A stretch of 64,000 nucleotides of DNA, taken from positions 1-64,000 of the forward strand of contig DFBJ01000012.1 of assembly GCA_002366565.1 (NCBI GenBank), in the 5' to 3' direction. A program made the position numbers and the translations under genes. Below the pieces are notes generated by a model. The model had not been told where the DNA came from. It did not search any database and was given only the letters and a program-made list of their open reading frames with translations. The DNA comes from Bacteriovoracaceae bacterium UBA3083 (GTDB lineage: Bacteria; Bdellovibrionota; Bacteriovoracia; Bacteriovoracales; Bacteriovoracaceae). This document shows positions 43,136 through 51,189 of the stretch, piece after piece. Each line of letters starts with the position of its first letter. The first letter of the stretch is position 1.

Positions 43136-43987
43136 TTAGTAGCTGAAACTTATATTTAAAAAATATGATGATAAATCTTTGTCAAATAACGAAACGTTTG
43201 ACTCTCTACCGTTAACAGCTAATGCTGATCCACCTGTAGAGTGACCTACACTAAGTCCAAAGTTTTCTGGAAGAGCAAAAGATAATGTCTCTTCAATTCC
43301 AAAGTAGTCTTTAGTGTGTCCTGTATAATCAAAGTTTCTATAGTACGATCCACTAACAGAAGCACTGATTGAATCAGTAATGCTATATGCTGCTGATAGT
43401 GAATTAGATAAAGTGTATTGTGTGTTCGAACTTCCACCTGTTGTAACTCTATACTCATGGAAGTTTGTAATTACAGCTGGAGAGTAAGAAAGAGATAATC
43501 CCTTTGTTACATGCTCCGAAGCATCATATGAAACTGAACCAGCTAAACTAACAGCAGTCTGTAGGCTAGTTGTAACTCTTGATACCTTACTTAGTGGTAT
43601 TTTTACTGATGTTGAAGCTGCTGCTGAAAAGAATCTATTTAACTTTCCAAAGCTCTTAGATAACACAATTTTTGGATCTCTAATATAACCTTCACGATCA
43701 TTCTTTAAATCTTTATCAAAGATAGTTGTAAGACTTAATCTCATGTCATCTTTAAGCTTATAGCTGATAGACATGGCCGTCGTATTACTCATATTCTTCT
43801 CTGCTGCATCTGGTGCTTTTACGTCAGTTGCAAAAGTATTAGACAGTGAGATCCCTACATTCTCTAGGGACAATCTGGCACTTTTGTCTAAACTTTGTAC
43901 AGATGTACCAGTTGCTGACACTGTATTTGCCAATACTGTTGGCGATGTCATTAGTAATATCAATAATGTAGAGGTTGATCTCTTCAT
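43136..43987 (-). CDS. Outer-membrane beta-barrel protein
   Basis: 283 residues from ATG 43987, with AAGGAAG five bases before it (a GTG two codons upstream lies inside that site). A signal peptide (TLLILLMTSPTVLA) is followed by alternating short strands typical of a barrel (SVSGSYYRNFDY, LSAAYSITDSISA), ending in the terminal aromatic FSY that marks outer-membrane proteins. Function unknown. It immediately precedes the large metzincin gene on the same strand, so the barrel may help export or anchor that protease, or may simply be cotranscribed. Confidence 0.72.
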   Translation of the reverse strand: MKRSTSTLLILLMTSPTVLANTVSATGTSVQSLDKSARLSLENVGISLSNTFATDVKAPDAAEKNMSNTTAMSISYKLKDDMRLSLTTIFDKDLKNDREGYIRDPKIVLSKSFGKLNRFFSAAASTSVKIPLSKVSRVTTSLQTAVSLAGSVSYDASEHVTKGLSLSYSPAVITNFHEYRVTTGGSSNTQYTLSNSLSAAYSITDSISASVSGSYYRNFDYTGHTKDYFGIEETLSFALPENFGLSVGHSTGGSALAVNGRESNVSLFDKDLSSYFLNISFSY

Positions 43988-44060
43988 TAACACTTCCTTT
44001 GCTAAGTAATACTTGAGTATTTAACTGCAATTAGGGTGCCATAAATTGTGGAGTCATTTT

Positions 44061-44084
44061 GACCACGCCAGATAAGGCGTGGTT
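44061..44084 (-). repeat. Inverted repeat between the M14 and barrel genes
   Basis: ACCACGCC (44062-44069) and GGCGTGGT (44076-44083) form a perfect eight-bp stem with a six-base loop. It sits after the stop of the M14 peptidase gene (minus strand), but no T run follows on that strand, so it is a weak terminator or an mRNA-stabilising hairpin. Confidence 0.5.
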
Positions 44085-44093
44085 AGATTTTAT

Positions 44094-44765
44094 TTACAGA
44101 AGGTCGCTTTGGAAAAGGGCCTTTAGGCCAGCTTCGTTCTCTTCCCAGATCTGCTTAAGGTTGTGATCATCACTTAGAACAGGACATTCAAATGTAAGAA
44201 CTGGACTCTTGTAGACTTTAGGCCCTAGATCTCCAAGTGATCCTGGAGTTGGGTGACCTTCAATATCGTCACAAGTTACATATCCATTGTACTGATTTAA
44301 GAACTCTGCAACTTCTTTACAGTCACCATTATAATTAATCATTGGCTTCCAAGAGTGGAAACTTAGAATTATTTTAGGTGGAAATTTATCAAATAGATTT
44401 ATTAAGTACTTATTTTCTGGCTCACTAAGCGGAGCACTACCCGGGTAGTACTTCTCTTCTCTTGCTTCGCTTGACCAAGTACCACTGTCATAGTTTCTAT
44501 TTAGATCTACTCCATTGGCATTTACACGTGTAGCATTTCTATAACCATCTGGATTGAGGACAGGAAGAACTACCATCGCTAGATCAATATCTTCTTGAAC
44601 TTTTAACCATTCAAATAATTGATTAACAACGTATACACCTTCAACTTCATCTCCATGAGTTCCGGCCATTAGATAGACGTACTTCTTTGCCTTGCCTTCA
44701 GTTTTGAAAGCTTTAATAGTTTCGCCTTCTACAGATTTACCAGGTTTTAAATCAATAAAGTTCAT
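44094..44765 (-). CDS. M14-family zinc carboxypeptidase/amidase
   Basis: 223 residues from ATG 44765, preceded by GAGGA at normal spacing (a TTG five codons earlier overlaps that site). The M14 zinc set is visible: AGTHGDEVEG (His37 and Glu40), the substrate arginine in VNANGVDLNRNYD, SFHSW (third zinc ligand) and TFECP with the catalytic glutamate. Single-domain cytoplasmic M14 enzymes such as MpaA trim murein peptides, which would fit a predator recycling wall, but substrate choice is inferred. No signal peptide. Confidence 0.85.
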   Translation of the reverse strand: MNFIDLKPGKSVEGETIKAFKTEGKAKKYVYLMAGTHGDEVEGVYVVNQLFEWLKVQEDIDLAMVVLPVLNPDGYRNATRVNANGVDLNRNYDSGTWSSEAREEKYYPGSAPLSEPENKYLINLFDKFPPKIILSFHSWKPMINYNGDCKEVAEFLNQYNGYVTCDDIEGHPTPGSLGDLGPKVYKSPVLTFECPVLSDDHNLKQIWEENEAGLKALFQSDLL

Positions 44766-44954
44766 TATGCATATCCTCAAATATATTCATTTGTGTGTAT
44801 TGACGGTTTTAACATGTTAACCAAAGATTTAAAATTAAAGATTGATCTCTTTTGTTATGTGTCATGAATCTCTCTTTATAATCATTTCCTAGAACGAGTA
44901 AACCATGTAAAATGTACTGTTCAAAAGTAATATAATCTATTGATAGGAATAAAA

Positions 44955-45593
44955 TTGAAAAATAAAACATTATCTTTCTTTGATAAATTAAAGACAAAAT
45001 TCTCTGACGATGAAAAGGCCCTCTCTTCTATTGATTACTTAAAGTCTCAAATAGAGAAGTGGGAAGATGAGGAAGTTACAGCTCCTGCAGCAGCTGGAGA
45101 GCTCCCTCTTCCTAAGGAGATTAAATCAGATAAAGCATATGCTCTCTTTAGTGATGGTGCATGTAGAGGAAACCCTGGACCAGGTTCTTGGGGAATGGTT
45201 GGTCAAGATCATCAAGGTGAAGTTCTATTTAAAGGCTCTGGCGTAGAGACAACGACAACTAATAATAGGATGGAGATGACTGGTGCTTTAGAGGCAATGA
45301 AGTATCTACTAAATGAAGGTGTAGATCCAGAAGTTGTAGAAGTTTATCTATATAGTGACTCAAAATATGTAGTAGACGGTCTTAAATCATGGGTAAAGGG
45401 CTGGAAGAGTAGAGGCTGGAAGAAAGCAGATAAGAAGACTCCAGAGAATGTTGATCTTTGGCAAGAGTTAGACAAAGTCTCGAGTTCATTTAAAAATATA
45501 AACTATCTTTGGGTTAAGGGTCATGCTGGACATCCACAAAACGAGTTGTGTGATCAATTAGCTAATGAAGCACTTGATGACAGTGGGTTTTAA
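44955..45593 (+). CDS. rnhA: Ribonuclease HI with N-terminal extension
   Basis: 213 residues from TTG 44955, with tagga six bases upstream (a TTG at 44940 is also in frame). RNase HI cuts RNA in RNA-DNA hybrids. The catalytic set is complete: FSDGACRGNPGPGSWG (Asp), NNRMEMTGALEAM (Glu), YSDSKYVVDGL (Asp), VKGHAGHPQNELCDQLAN (His and Asp). The first 55 residues (KTLSFFDKLKTKFSDDEKAL, then an acidic/Ala linker) are not part of the fold and are not recognised as the usual hybrid-binding domain. A second RNase H (type 2) is at 3230. Confidence 0.94.
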   Translation: MKNKTLSFFDKLKTKFSDDEKALSSIDYLKSQIEKWEDEEVTAPAAAGELPLPKEIKSDKAYALFSDGACRGNPGPGSWGMVGQDHQGEVLFKGSGVETTTTNNRMEMTGALEAMKYLLNEGVDPEVVEVYLYSDSKYVVDGLKSWVKGWKSRGWKKADKKTPENVDLWQELDKVSSSFKNINYLWVKGHAGHPQNELCDQLANEALDDSGF

Positions 45594-45606
45594 TTTAGGA
45601 GTTATT

Positions 45607-46386
45607 ATGAAGAATTTAATACTAGGAATATGTTTATTAGCTGTTACTTCTTGTGGGCACATGGGTGAGACAAAGAAGGCGGAGTATACTGAAGGGGCGA
45701 CTCTATGGGTGCAGAATGCAGCAGAGTTTAGAGCTCTAAGTTACCAAGCATTCAACTCAGCAAGACTTTACTTAGACCGTGCACTTCTAACAAAGAAAAA
45801 TAGAAAGAAACCAGCTGTCGTTGTAGATATTGATGAAACAGTATTAGACAATAGTCCTTACCAGGCAGTTAATATTTTAAAGAATAGATCATTTGATAGA
45901 AAGTACTGGGATGAGTGGATTCAATTAGCTCAAGCTAAGGCCATTCCTGGAGCTATTGATTTCTTAAATTATTCACATAAAAAAGGCGTTGAAGTTATCT
46001 ATATATCAAATAGAAAGATTAAGGGTTTAGACGCTACTTATAAGAATCTTTTAAACTTAGGTTTTCCAGTTAAAAGACAAAATATCTTTCTAAGAACTAC
46101 GACAAGTAACAAGGAAGAGCGTAGACAAAATGTTTTAAAGAAATATGACATCGTTCTTTTGGCTGGTGATACATTGGCAGATTTCTCAGAAGTATTTAAT
46201 GAGAAAGGAACAAATGATCGTAATATTTTAGTTGATAAAATGAGAGACGATTTTGGAAAGAAATTTATTATGCTACCAAATCCAATGTATGGAGATTGGG
46301 AAGGTGCAATGTATAACTATGAGTTCTCAACAAGCACAGAGAAGAAGAAAAAACTAAGAAAAGGGCATCTTTACCCACATAACTAG
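45607..46386 (+). CDS. HAD class-B-like acid phosphatase lipoprotein, e(P4) type
   Basis: 259 residues from ATG 45607 (TTAGGAG upstream). Lipoprotein signal with acylated Cys16 (LLAVTSCGHMG). The HAD IIIB motif DIDETVLDNSPY marks it as belonging to the 5'-nucleotidase/lipoprotein e(P4) group, which in Haemophilus frees nucleosides from NMN/NAD and nucleotides at the outer membrane. YISNRK and LAGDTLADFS are motifs II and IV. It starts inside the 3' end region of rnhA, after its stop, and would act in the periplasm. A nucleotide-salvage role is likely, also given the 5'-nucleotidase at 51190. Confidence 0.85.
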   Translation: MKNLILGICLLAVTSCGHMGETKKAEYTEGATLWVQNAAEFRALSYQAFNSARLYLDRALLTKKNRKKPAVVVDIDETVLDNSPYQAVNILKNRSFDRKYWDEWIQLAQAKAIPGAIDFLNYSHKKGVEVIYISNRKIKGLDATYKNLLNLGFPVKRQNIFLRTTTSNKEERRQNVLKKYDIVLLAGDTLADFSEVFNEKGTNDRNILVDKMRDDFGKKFIMLPNPMYGDWEGAMYNYEFSTSTEKKKKLRKGHLYPHN

Positions 46387-46471
46387 GCTTGATAAATTTA
46401 GAACACGCTAGTAAACTTTATAAAAATAGTAATTTAACGGAATTATATTTAATATTACAAAGGACGTAATT

Positions 46472-47209
46472 ATGAAGAAAAGCCTAATCGTAGGTGTTAT
46501 TGCAGCAACGGCATTAATGACTAGTTGTAATAAGCAAAAAGAAATCAAAGTAACTTCAGATGAAGACAAAACATTCTACTCAGTAGGATTTATGTTTGGT
46601 CAAAGAATGAAGGATCTTAAACTTAGCGAAGCTGAACTTGGAGCTATGACTCAAGGTCTTAGAGATGCTGCTAACGGAAAAGAGTCACAAGCTGACCTTA
46701 AAGTATACCAACCAAAAATTCGTGAAGAGTTCCAAAAAAGAATTCAATCTCACTCTCAAGTTGTTAAAGTTGAAGGTGAAAAATTCTTAGAGAAATTTGT
46801 AAAAGACGGAGCAACTAAAACAGCTTCTGGTCTAGCTTATAAGATTATTAAAGCTGGTGAAGGTGCTAAACCTGCAGCTACTGATACAGTTAAAGTTCAC
46901 TACCATGGTACTTTAATTGATGGAACTGTATTCGATTCTTCTGTAGATAGAGGAAAAGAAGTAAGCTTCCCACTTAATAGAGTAATTAAGGGTTGGACTG
47001 AAGGTCTTCAACTTATTGGTAAGGGTGGAAAGATTAAATTAGTTATTCCTTCTGAACTTGCTTACGGTGACCACGGTGCACCTCCAAAGATTCCTGGTGG
47101 AGCAACTCTAATATTTGAAGTAGAGCTTTTTGAAATTCAAAAAGGTGCAGAAGCTGGACATAGTGCTGGTGATGGACATGACCACAGTCATGGTAAAGCT
47201 AAGAAATAA
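46472..47209 (+). CDS. FKBP-type peptidyl-prolyl isomerase lipoprotein
   Basis: 245 residues. Lipoprotein signal (LIVGVIAATALMTSC, Cys19), then an N-terminal helical dimerisation domain as in Mip/FkpA (FYSVGFMFGQRMKDLKLSE), then the FKBP domain (VKVHYHGTLIDGTVFDSS, GKGGKIKLVIPSELAYGD, IPGGATLIFEVELFEI). The C-terminus is histidine-rich (GHSAGDGHDHSHGK), suggesting metal binding as in SlyD. It folds or chaperones periplasmic proteins. Ribosome site AAAGGACG. Confidence 0.9.
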   Translation: MKKSLIVGVIAATALMTSCNKQKEIKVTSDEDKTFYSVGFMFGQRMKDLKLSEAELGAMTQGLRDAANGKESQADLKVYQPKIREEFQKRIQSHSQVVKVEGEKFLEKFVKDGATKTASGLAYKIIKAGEGAKPAATDTVKVHYHGTLIDGTVFDSSVDRGKEVSFPLNRVIKGWTEGLQLIGKGGKIKLVIPSELAYGDHGAPPKIPGGATLIFEVELFEIQKGAEAGHSAGDGHDHSHGKAKK

Positions 47210-47234
47210 TTTTTAAATAAAATTATATATAAAG

Positions 47235-47265
47235 AAGAGGCTCCTTAATTGGAGCCTTTTTTTAT
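47235..47265 (+). terminator. Terminator after the FKBP gene
   Basis: AGGCTCC (47239-47245), loop ttaatt, GGAGCCT (47252-47258), eight T residues. Confidence 0.9.
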
Positions 47266-47409
47266 TCACTTTAAGTAAGTACCGATATTTACTTAGGTAT
47301 ACGCTGATCTCCTAGGGGTACATAGTTTTTACATTGTGCGTTGAATTTATTGACTGTGTGCGGCGAATATTGTTTATTCCCCTGTATTGAAATACAAATA
47401 GGGGGAAAA

Positions 47410-48804
47410 ATGAAAATTACTTCAAGAGTTGCTGGTGCAGCATTATTGCTCGCAACAGTGATGGGAACACCACTACAGACACAATTAATTGAGAGTGCAA
47501 ATGCTTCTTTCTTTGGAAGATCTACTCAATGGAAGAAAATACAGTTACCACAATCTGCAAATAATAAAGTCGTTGGAGTTAGAGTTGAAGATGTTGTTAA
47601 GCACCTTCCTTCTTTTGTTCCTGGGCTAAGTTATGTAAATGAAGAGATATTAAAGTCTAAAGATCAATACTTTGGTGATAAAGGAAAAGTAGACGATGTT
47701 CTAAACTTATTCTTTAGTGAACTTCCTAAGTGGGATGGTCAGAAGGTACTTCTAAATCTTACAGCACTTGTTAAGTATGGTGAGTATTCAATTGCCTTTA
47801 AAGAAGTTGAAGTTCAGTACAATTCAAATGACGTTAAATCTTTCACAGTAACTCCAAAGGCCTTCACTGACCTTTCTCAAACGAAGTTAGTGTTTGATGT
47901 TGGTTTAAAATCAAGAAAGGTGATTGTTAAGGATAAGAATAGTGACATCACTATGGTTTTTCCACTAGGTGTTGGAGCATTTGATGAAGCCGTTTTAAAC
48001 GACGAAATCTCTCTTCTTACTCCAAGATTTAAGAATGGTTATCTAGATAAAACTAAGGCCATCAGAAATAGAAAAATGCCAAGATACTTTGCTAACTTGC
48101 CATTTGTTAGAATCCTTAAGGGAACAAACCCTACTGAAGACCACACAGGTATTGGTTTTCATGCTCAACCATTTCCAGATAAGAATACTTTTATCAGAGC
48201 ATTCGATAGTCATGGTTGTATGAGAATGCAAACACCTGACCTTTGGTCTATGTACTTCTTAGTTGCTGCAGCACCAACTAAGCAAATGCCAATTACTGTT
48301 AACTACACTGCAACGAACTCTGAAGATCACCCTTATCCAAAAAGAGATAAGCCTTATAAGAGAGTCGCAAATGCTGGAACTAGAGCTAACCCTGTCTTCA
48401 CTCTTGATAGAGATAACCTAGTACAAGTTTACAATAACTGGGACTCATCAGCTCCTGTAGATAGCTTAGTTGACTTAGAAGAAGATGATTATCATGGTAT
48501 TTTTAACTACAGTACTTCTGAACTAGTTGAAGATAAGTGGGATGGTATTAGAGCGAAGTGTAAGGCGAGGACTTACGAAAATGAAAAGTATAAAGTTAAG
48601 TGGGAAGACTACGCTCCAAGTTACGATATCGATGATTCTGAGAAAAAGAGAGCTAAAAAGCTTAAGAAGGCAAAGAAGAAATACAATAAGGCCGTTAAAA
48701 AGATGAATAAGAAAGTAGAGAAGGCCTATGAAGATTGTATTGATGATCACAAGAGAGATACTTCAATTGGAGATAGACTCTACAGATGGTGGGTACACGG
48801 TTAA
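47410..48804 (+). CDS. L,D-transpeptidase (YkuD-fold) exported protein
   Basis: 464 residues from ATG 47410, which has GGGGGAAAA upstream (a TTG at 47341 would add 23 residues and is unlikely). Signal peptide (VAGAALLLATVMGTPL). The YkuD catalytic motif is SHGCMRM in about the middle, with upstream IGFHAQPF as the conserved histidine region. Such enzymes cross-link murein with 3-3 bonds or attach Braun-type proteins. The last 100 residues are unusual: lysine-rich, with a coiled-coil-like KKRAKKLKKAKKKYNKA tract. Confidence 0.85.
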   Translation: MKITSRVAGAALLLATVMGTPLQTQLIESANASFFGRSTQWKKIQLPQSANNKVVGVRVEDVVKHLPSFVPGLSYVNEEILKSKDQYFGDKGKVDDVLNLFFSELPKWDGQKVLLNLTALVKYGEYSIAFKEVEVQYNSNDVKSFTVTPKAFTDLSQTKLVFDVGLKSRKVIVKDKNSDITMVFPLGVGAFDEAVLNDEISLLTPRFKNGYLDKTKAIRNRKMPRYFANLPFVRILKGTNPTEDHTGIGFHAQPFPDKNTFIRAFDSHGCMRMQTPDLWSMYFLVAAAPTKQMPITVNYTATNSEDHPYPKRDKPYKRVANAGTRANPVFTLDRDNLVQVYNNWDSSAPVDSLVDLEEDDYHGIFNYSTSELVEDKWDGIRAKCKARTYENEKYKVKWEDYAPSYDIDDSEKKRAKKLKKAKKKYNKAVKKMNKKVEKAYEDCIDDHKRDTSIGDRLYRWWVHG

Positions 48805-48832
48805 TTAAATAAAATTCAATAGTTTATACACT

Positions 48833-48859
48833 AGGCCTCGATTGATTCGAGGCCTTTTT
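48833..48859 (+). terminator. Terminator after the L,D-transpeptidase gene
   Basis: AGGCCTCGA (48833-48841), loop ttgat, TCGAGGCCT (48847-48855) and five T residues. Confidence 0.92.
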
Positions 48860-48953
48860 AATGTCTACGACTTACTCCAAATATAAATATTTCTTAACAC
48901 TATTAAAGATTTTATATGGAATCTTTCTATAATATTAAAATATGGAGGGATTT

Positions 48954-49688
48954 ATGTCTTTAGCAAGTCTTTCACCTATTCATGAGGATTTTCATATAAA
49001 AGCAATTTTCGAAGGAATTTCTGGAGACTTAATTGCGGAACCAAATAGAGTGTCTTTCTACGACGGTGATATGTTGATCCACCGAACACCTTACGAGCAA
49101 TTAACAGATATCAAATTTAGGGAAATCGGAGAAAAGTCTTTCTTAGACCTCTGTATTGAAGGAGGCCATATTGCTTTCAACCTTGTTGAGAGTGAGGATG
49201 ATAGTGAGTTCTTTTATTTGCACACTAAAGAAAAGATAATTAATCAGGAAAAAATTAATGAATTTCTAAAGGATAATATACGTGTAGAAGAAAATAGGGC
49301 CCTTCTTATGTTCGATCGAGAGTGTATTACTTGGATGATGGATCAAAGACCTTTTCTATTTTCTGATGAATATATAAAAGGAGCACTTATAGGAAGAGTT
49401 GCCCATGATTTTGCCCATCATGAGTTTGGTGTTCTTTATGTAACTAATAAGCGGTTATTTTTTAATGGTAGAAGGGGTGAGTTAATAGAATTGCCATTAG
49501 AGAGTGTCCATCACTGCCTACTCATTGATATAGATAAGAATTTTAGAGATGTTAAAAGTCGTAAGACTTATAGCCTGCAGTTTAATCAGGGAGAGTTAAC
49601 TGTTGGGGTTCAAAGTGAGTTCTTTGGAAAAGTTGAGTCGTTCTTAAATACATTTGATGAAGCAATATTAGAAATTGAAAGGTTTTAA
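48954..49688 (+). CDS. PH/GRAM-like domain protein of unknown function
   Basis: 244 residues from ATG 48954, with ideal GGAGGGA just upstream; an in-frame ATG at 48942 contains that site and is therefore not used. No signal peptide. The C-terminal third (FGVLYVTNKRLFFNGRRGELIELPLESV) looks like a bacterial PH or GRAM-like fold, which in other proteins binds membranes or partner proteins. The N-terminal part may be a related second copy (VSFYDGDMLIHRTPYEQLTDI). Function unknown. Confidence 0.6.
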   Translation: MSLASLSPIHEDFHIKAIFEGISGDLIAEPNRVSFYDGDMLIHRTPYEQLTDIKFREIGEKSFLDLCIEGGHIAFNLVESEDDSEFFYLHTKEKIINQEKINEFLKDNIRVEENRALLMFDRECITWMMDQRPFLFSDEYIKGALIGRVAHDFAHHEFGVLYVTNKRLFFNGRRGELIELPLESVHHCLLIDIDKNFRDVKSRKTYSLQFNQGELTVGVQSEFFGKVESFLNTFDEAILEIERF

Positions 49689-49709
49689 AGTAAGTACTAT
49701 AACGCTGCT

Positions 49710-49746
49710 AAAAAAAAAGGGCCTTCGAATGAAGGCCCTCTTTTTA
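49710..49746 (+). terminator. Bidirectional terminator
   Basis: GGGCCTTC (49719-49726), GAAT loop, GAAGGCCC (49731-49738), T-rich on the right (49740-49745) and eight A residues on the left. It ends the PH-like gene and the converging metalloprotease gene. Confidence 0.92.
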
Positions 49747-49772
49747 TATATTCACGCGTTTTGTATTCTGTA

Positions 49773-50651
49773 TTAGTTTGAAGGTTTGAACCAACATAGT
49801 GGTCTAATTCCTGAATCGTAACCATCAGCTCTTGCACAAGTTCCGATTTTGTAATCGTCATCACTTACGTCTGTATAAGCATCAACATCACAAAGAGAAC
49901 CGTTCCAGTAAGTATCTAAACGACACTGTGGTTGTGGGTGATTGTGATCAGTAGTTGAAACAACTCTTGTATCTGGAGTATCAAACTGAAGTGGAGTCGT
50001 TAAGTTTCTTAGGTCTTTGAAAAGATCTGCAAGTGAAAGACCTGCCATTGCACCTCTTTTACACATAACGATATCGCTTTCGTTAGAAAATTGTTTCTCA
50101 CAAGTTTCAACTACTACCGCTGGAATTTCCATATCAGCAACGATTGCATCGTTGTCATCATTTTCCATGAACTTTCTTAAACATTTTGAAGTTGCAAAGT
50201 AATCTGCTTGACCTTCATTTGATGCCCATGAAGAACCAAACCATGATTTCTTCTTAGGTTGTCCACCAATGTGGTGACCGATTTCGTGACAAACTACAGT
50301 TGCGAAACCGTCAGCAGTGATTGCAGCATGTCTTGCAAGACCACCAAACATAGAAACTTTCCAAGTGTTACCAGACTGTTGTGCATAAGCATTAACAGTT
50401 CCATCAGTCCACTTTCTTTCAATAACTAGTCTTTTTCCTCTTGCAGAAAAGATTGGTGCATAGATTGCTTCAACTTTATCAATAGTTTCGTTAAAACGTG
50501 CTTCGTCCATTGAATTAACAGATTTTGCTCCTACAGGGATATGAAGAGAGTTCTCTTCTACAATACCACCTTGACCGTGTTGGTCACAGGCAATTGTTTG
50601 TCCACCGAATACTAACATTGCAACTACTGTCGCTAGAATTCCTTTTCTCAT
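49773..50651 (-). CDS. Secreted HEXXH metalloprotease-like protein
   Basis: 292 residues from the ATG at 50651 (GGAGGAA upstream; the longer ATG start encloses that site). Signal peptide (KGILATVVAMLVFGGQTIA). Zinc motif HEIGH at residues 122-126, followed by NEGQADYFA, which supplies the third zinc ligand as in gluzincins of the M48 kind. Eight to ten cysteines suggest disulfides in the periplasm or outside. An M48-like endopeptidase is likely; the substrate is unknown. Its T/A-rich 5' side has no clear promoter. Confidence 0.8.
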   Translation of the reverse strand: MRKGILATVVAMLVFGGQTIACDQHGQGGIVEENSLHIPVGAKSVNSMDEARFNETIDKVEAIYAPIFSARGKRLVIERKWTDGTVNAYAQQSGNTWKVSMFGGLARHAAITADGFATVVCHEIGHHIGGQPKKKSWFGSSWASNEGQADYFATSKCLRKFMENDDNDAIVADMEIPAVVVETCEKQFSNESDIVMCKRGAMAGLSLADLFKDLRNLTTPLQFDTPDTRVVSTTDHNHPQPQCRLDTYWNGSLCDVDAYTDVSDDDYKIGTCARADGYDSGIRPLCWFKPSN

Positions 50652-50802
50652 TATGTTCCTCCATGAAAACATGATTTATTCATCTCTTTCTTTGTTTGTT
50701 ATATTATTGTTAAGTTTTGGTTATGCTTTGTAAAATTTTTTAAAGACAATTGTTATAAATGTAAGAAACTGTTAGTTATACCTTTATAAGTATGGAGAAT
50801 TT

Positions 50803-51114
50803 GTGAAAAAAATCGTCTTTTTTGTGCCTTTTGAGCACTCAAATTCAGTGAAAGAAGCACTATTTAGTGTGGGTGCAGGTAAGATTGGTAATTACGATAA
50901 ATGTTGTTTTGAAACAAAAGGTATTGGCCAATTTAGGCCATTAGTGGGCTCTTCGGCCTTTCTTGGTGAAGTAGGGGAAATAGAAAAAGTTGATGAAGTT
51001 AAGATTGAAATGGTTTGTGAAAACAATTTAATTCGTAGCGTTGTTGCAAAACTTAAAGAGTCCCATCCTTATGAGACTCCTGCCTATGAAGTTTATACAA
51101 TAGAAGAGTACTAG
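50803..51114 (+). CDS. NIF3/YqfO-type small domain protein
   Basis: 103 residues. The sequence KKIVFFVPFEHSNSVKEALFSVGAGKIGNYD and the closing SHPYETPAYEVYTIEE match the PII/CutA-like insert domain found in YqfO-type NIF3 proteins and as stand-alone proteins. No metal-binding NIF3 core is attached. Function unknown. Confidence 0.75.
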   Translation: MKKIVFFVPFEHSNSVKEALFSVGAGKIGNYDKCCFETKGIGQFRPLVGSSAFLGEVGEIEKVDEVKIEMVCENNLIRSVVAKLKESHPYETPAYEVYTIEEY

Positions 51115-51189
51115 CGGTAACTTTAGCTAGTTCAATTGTCATTTCTCTTTAAAAATGGTTGTATGGCCCCAGTATTACTGGAGTTTACA

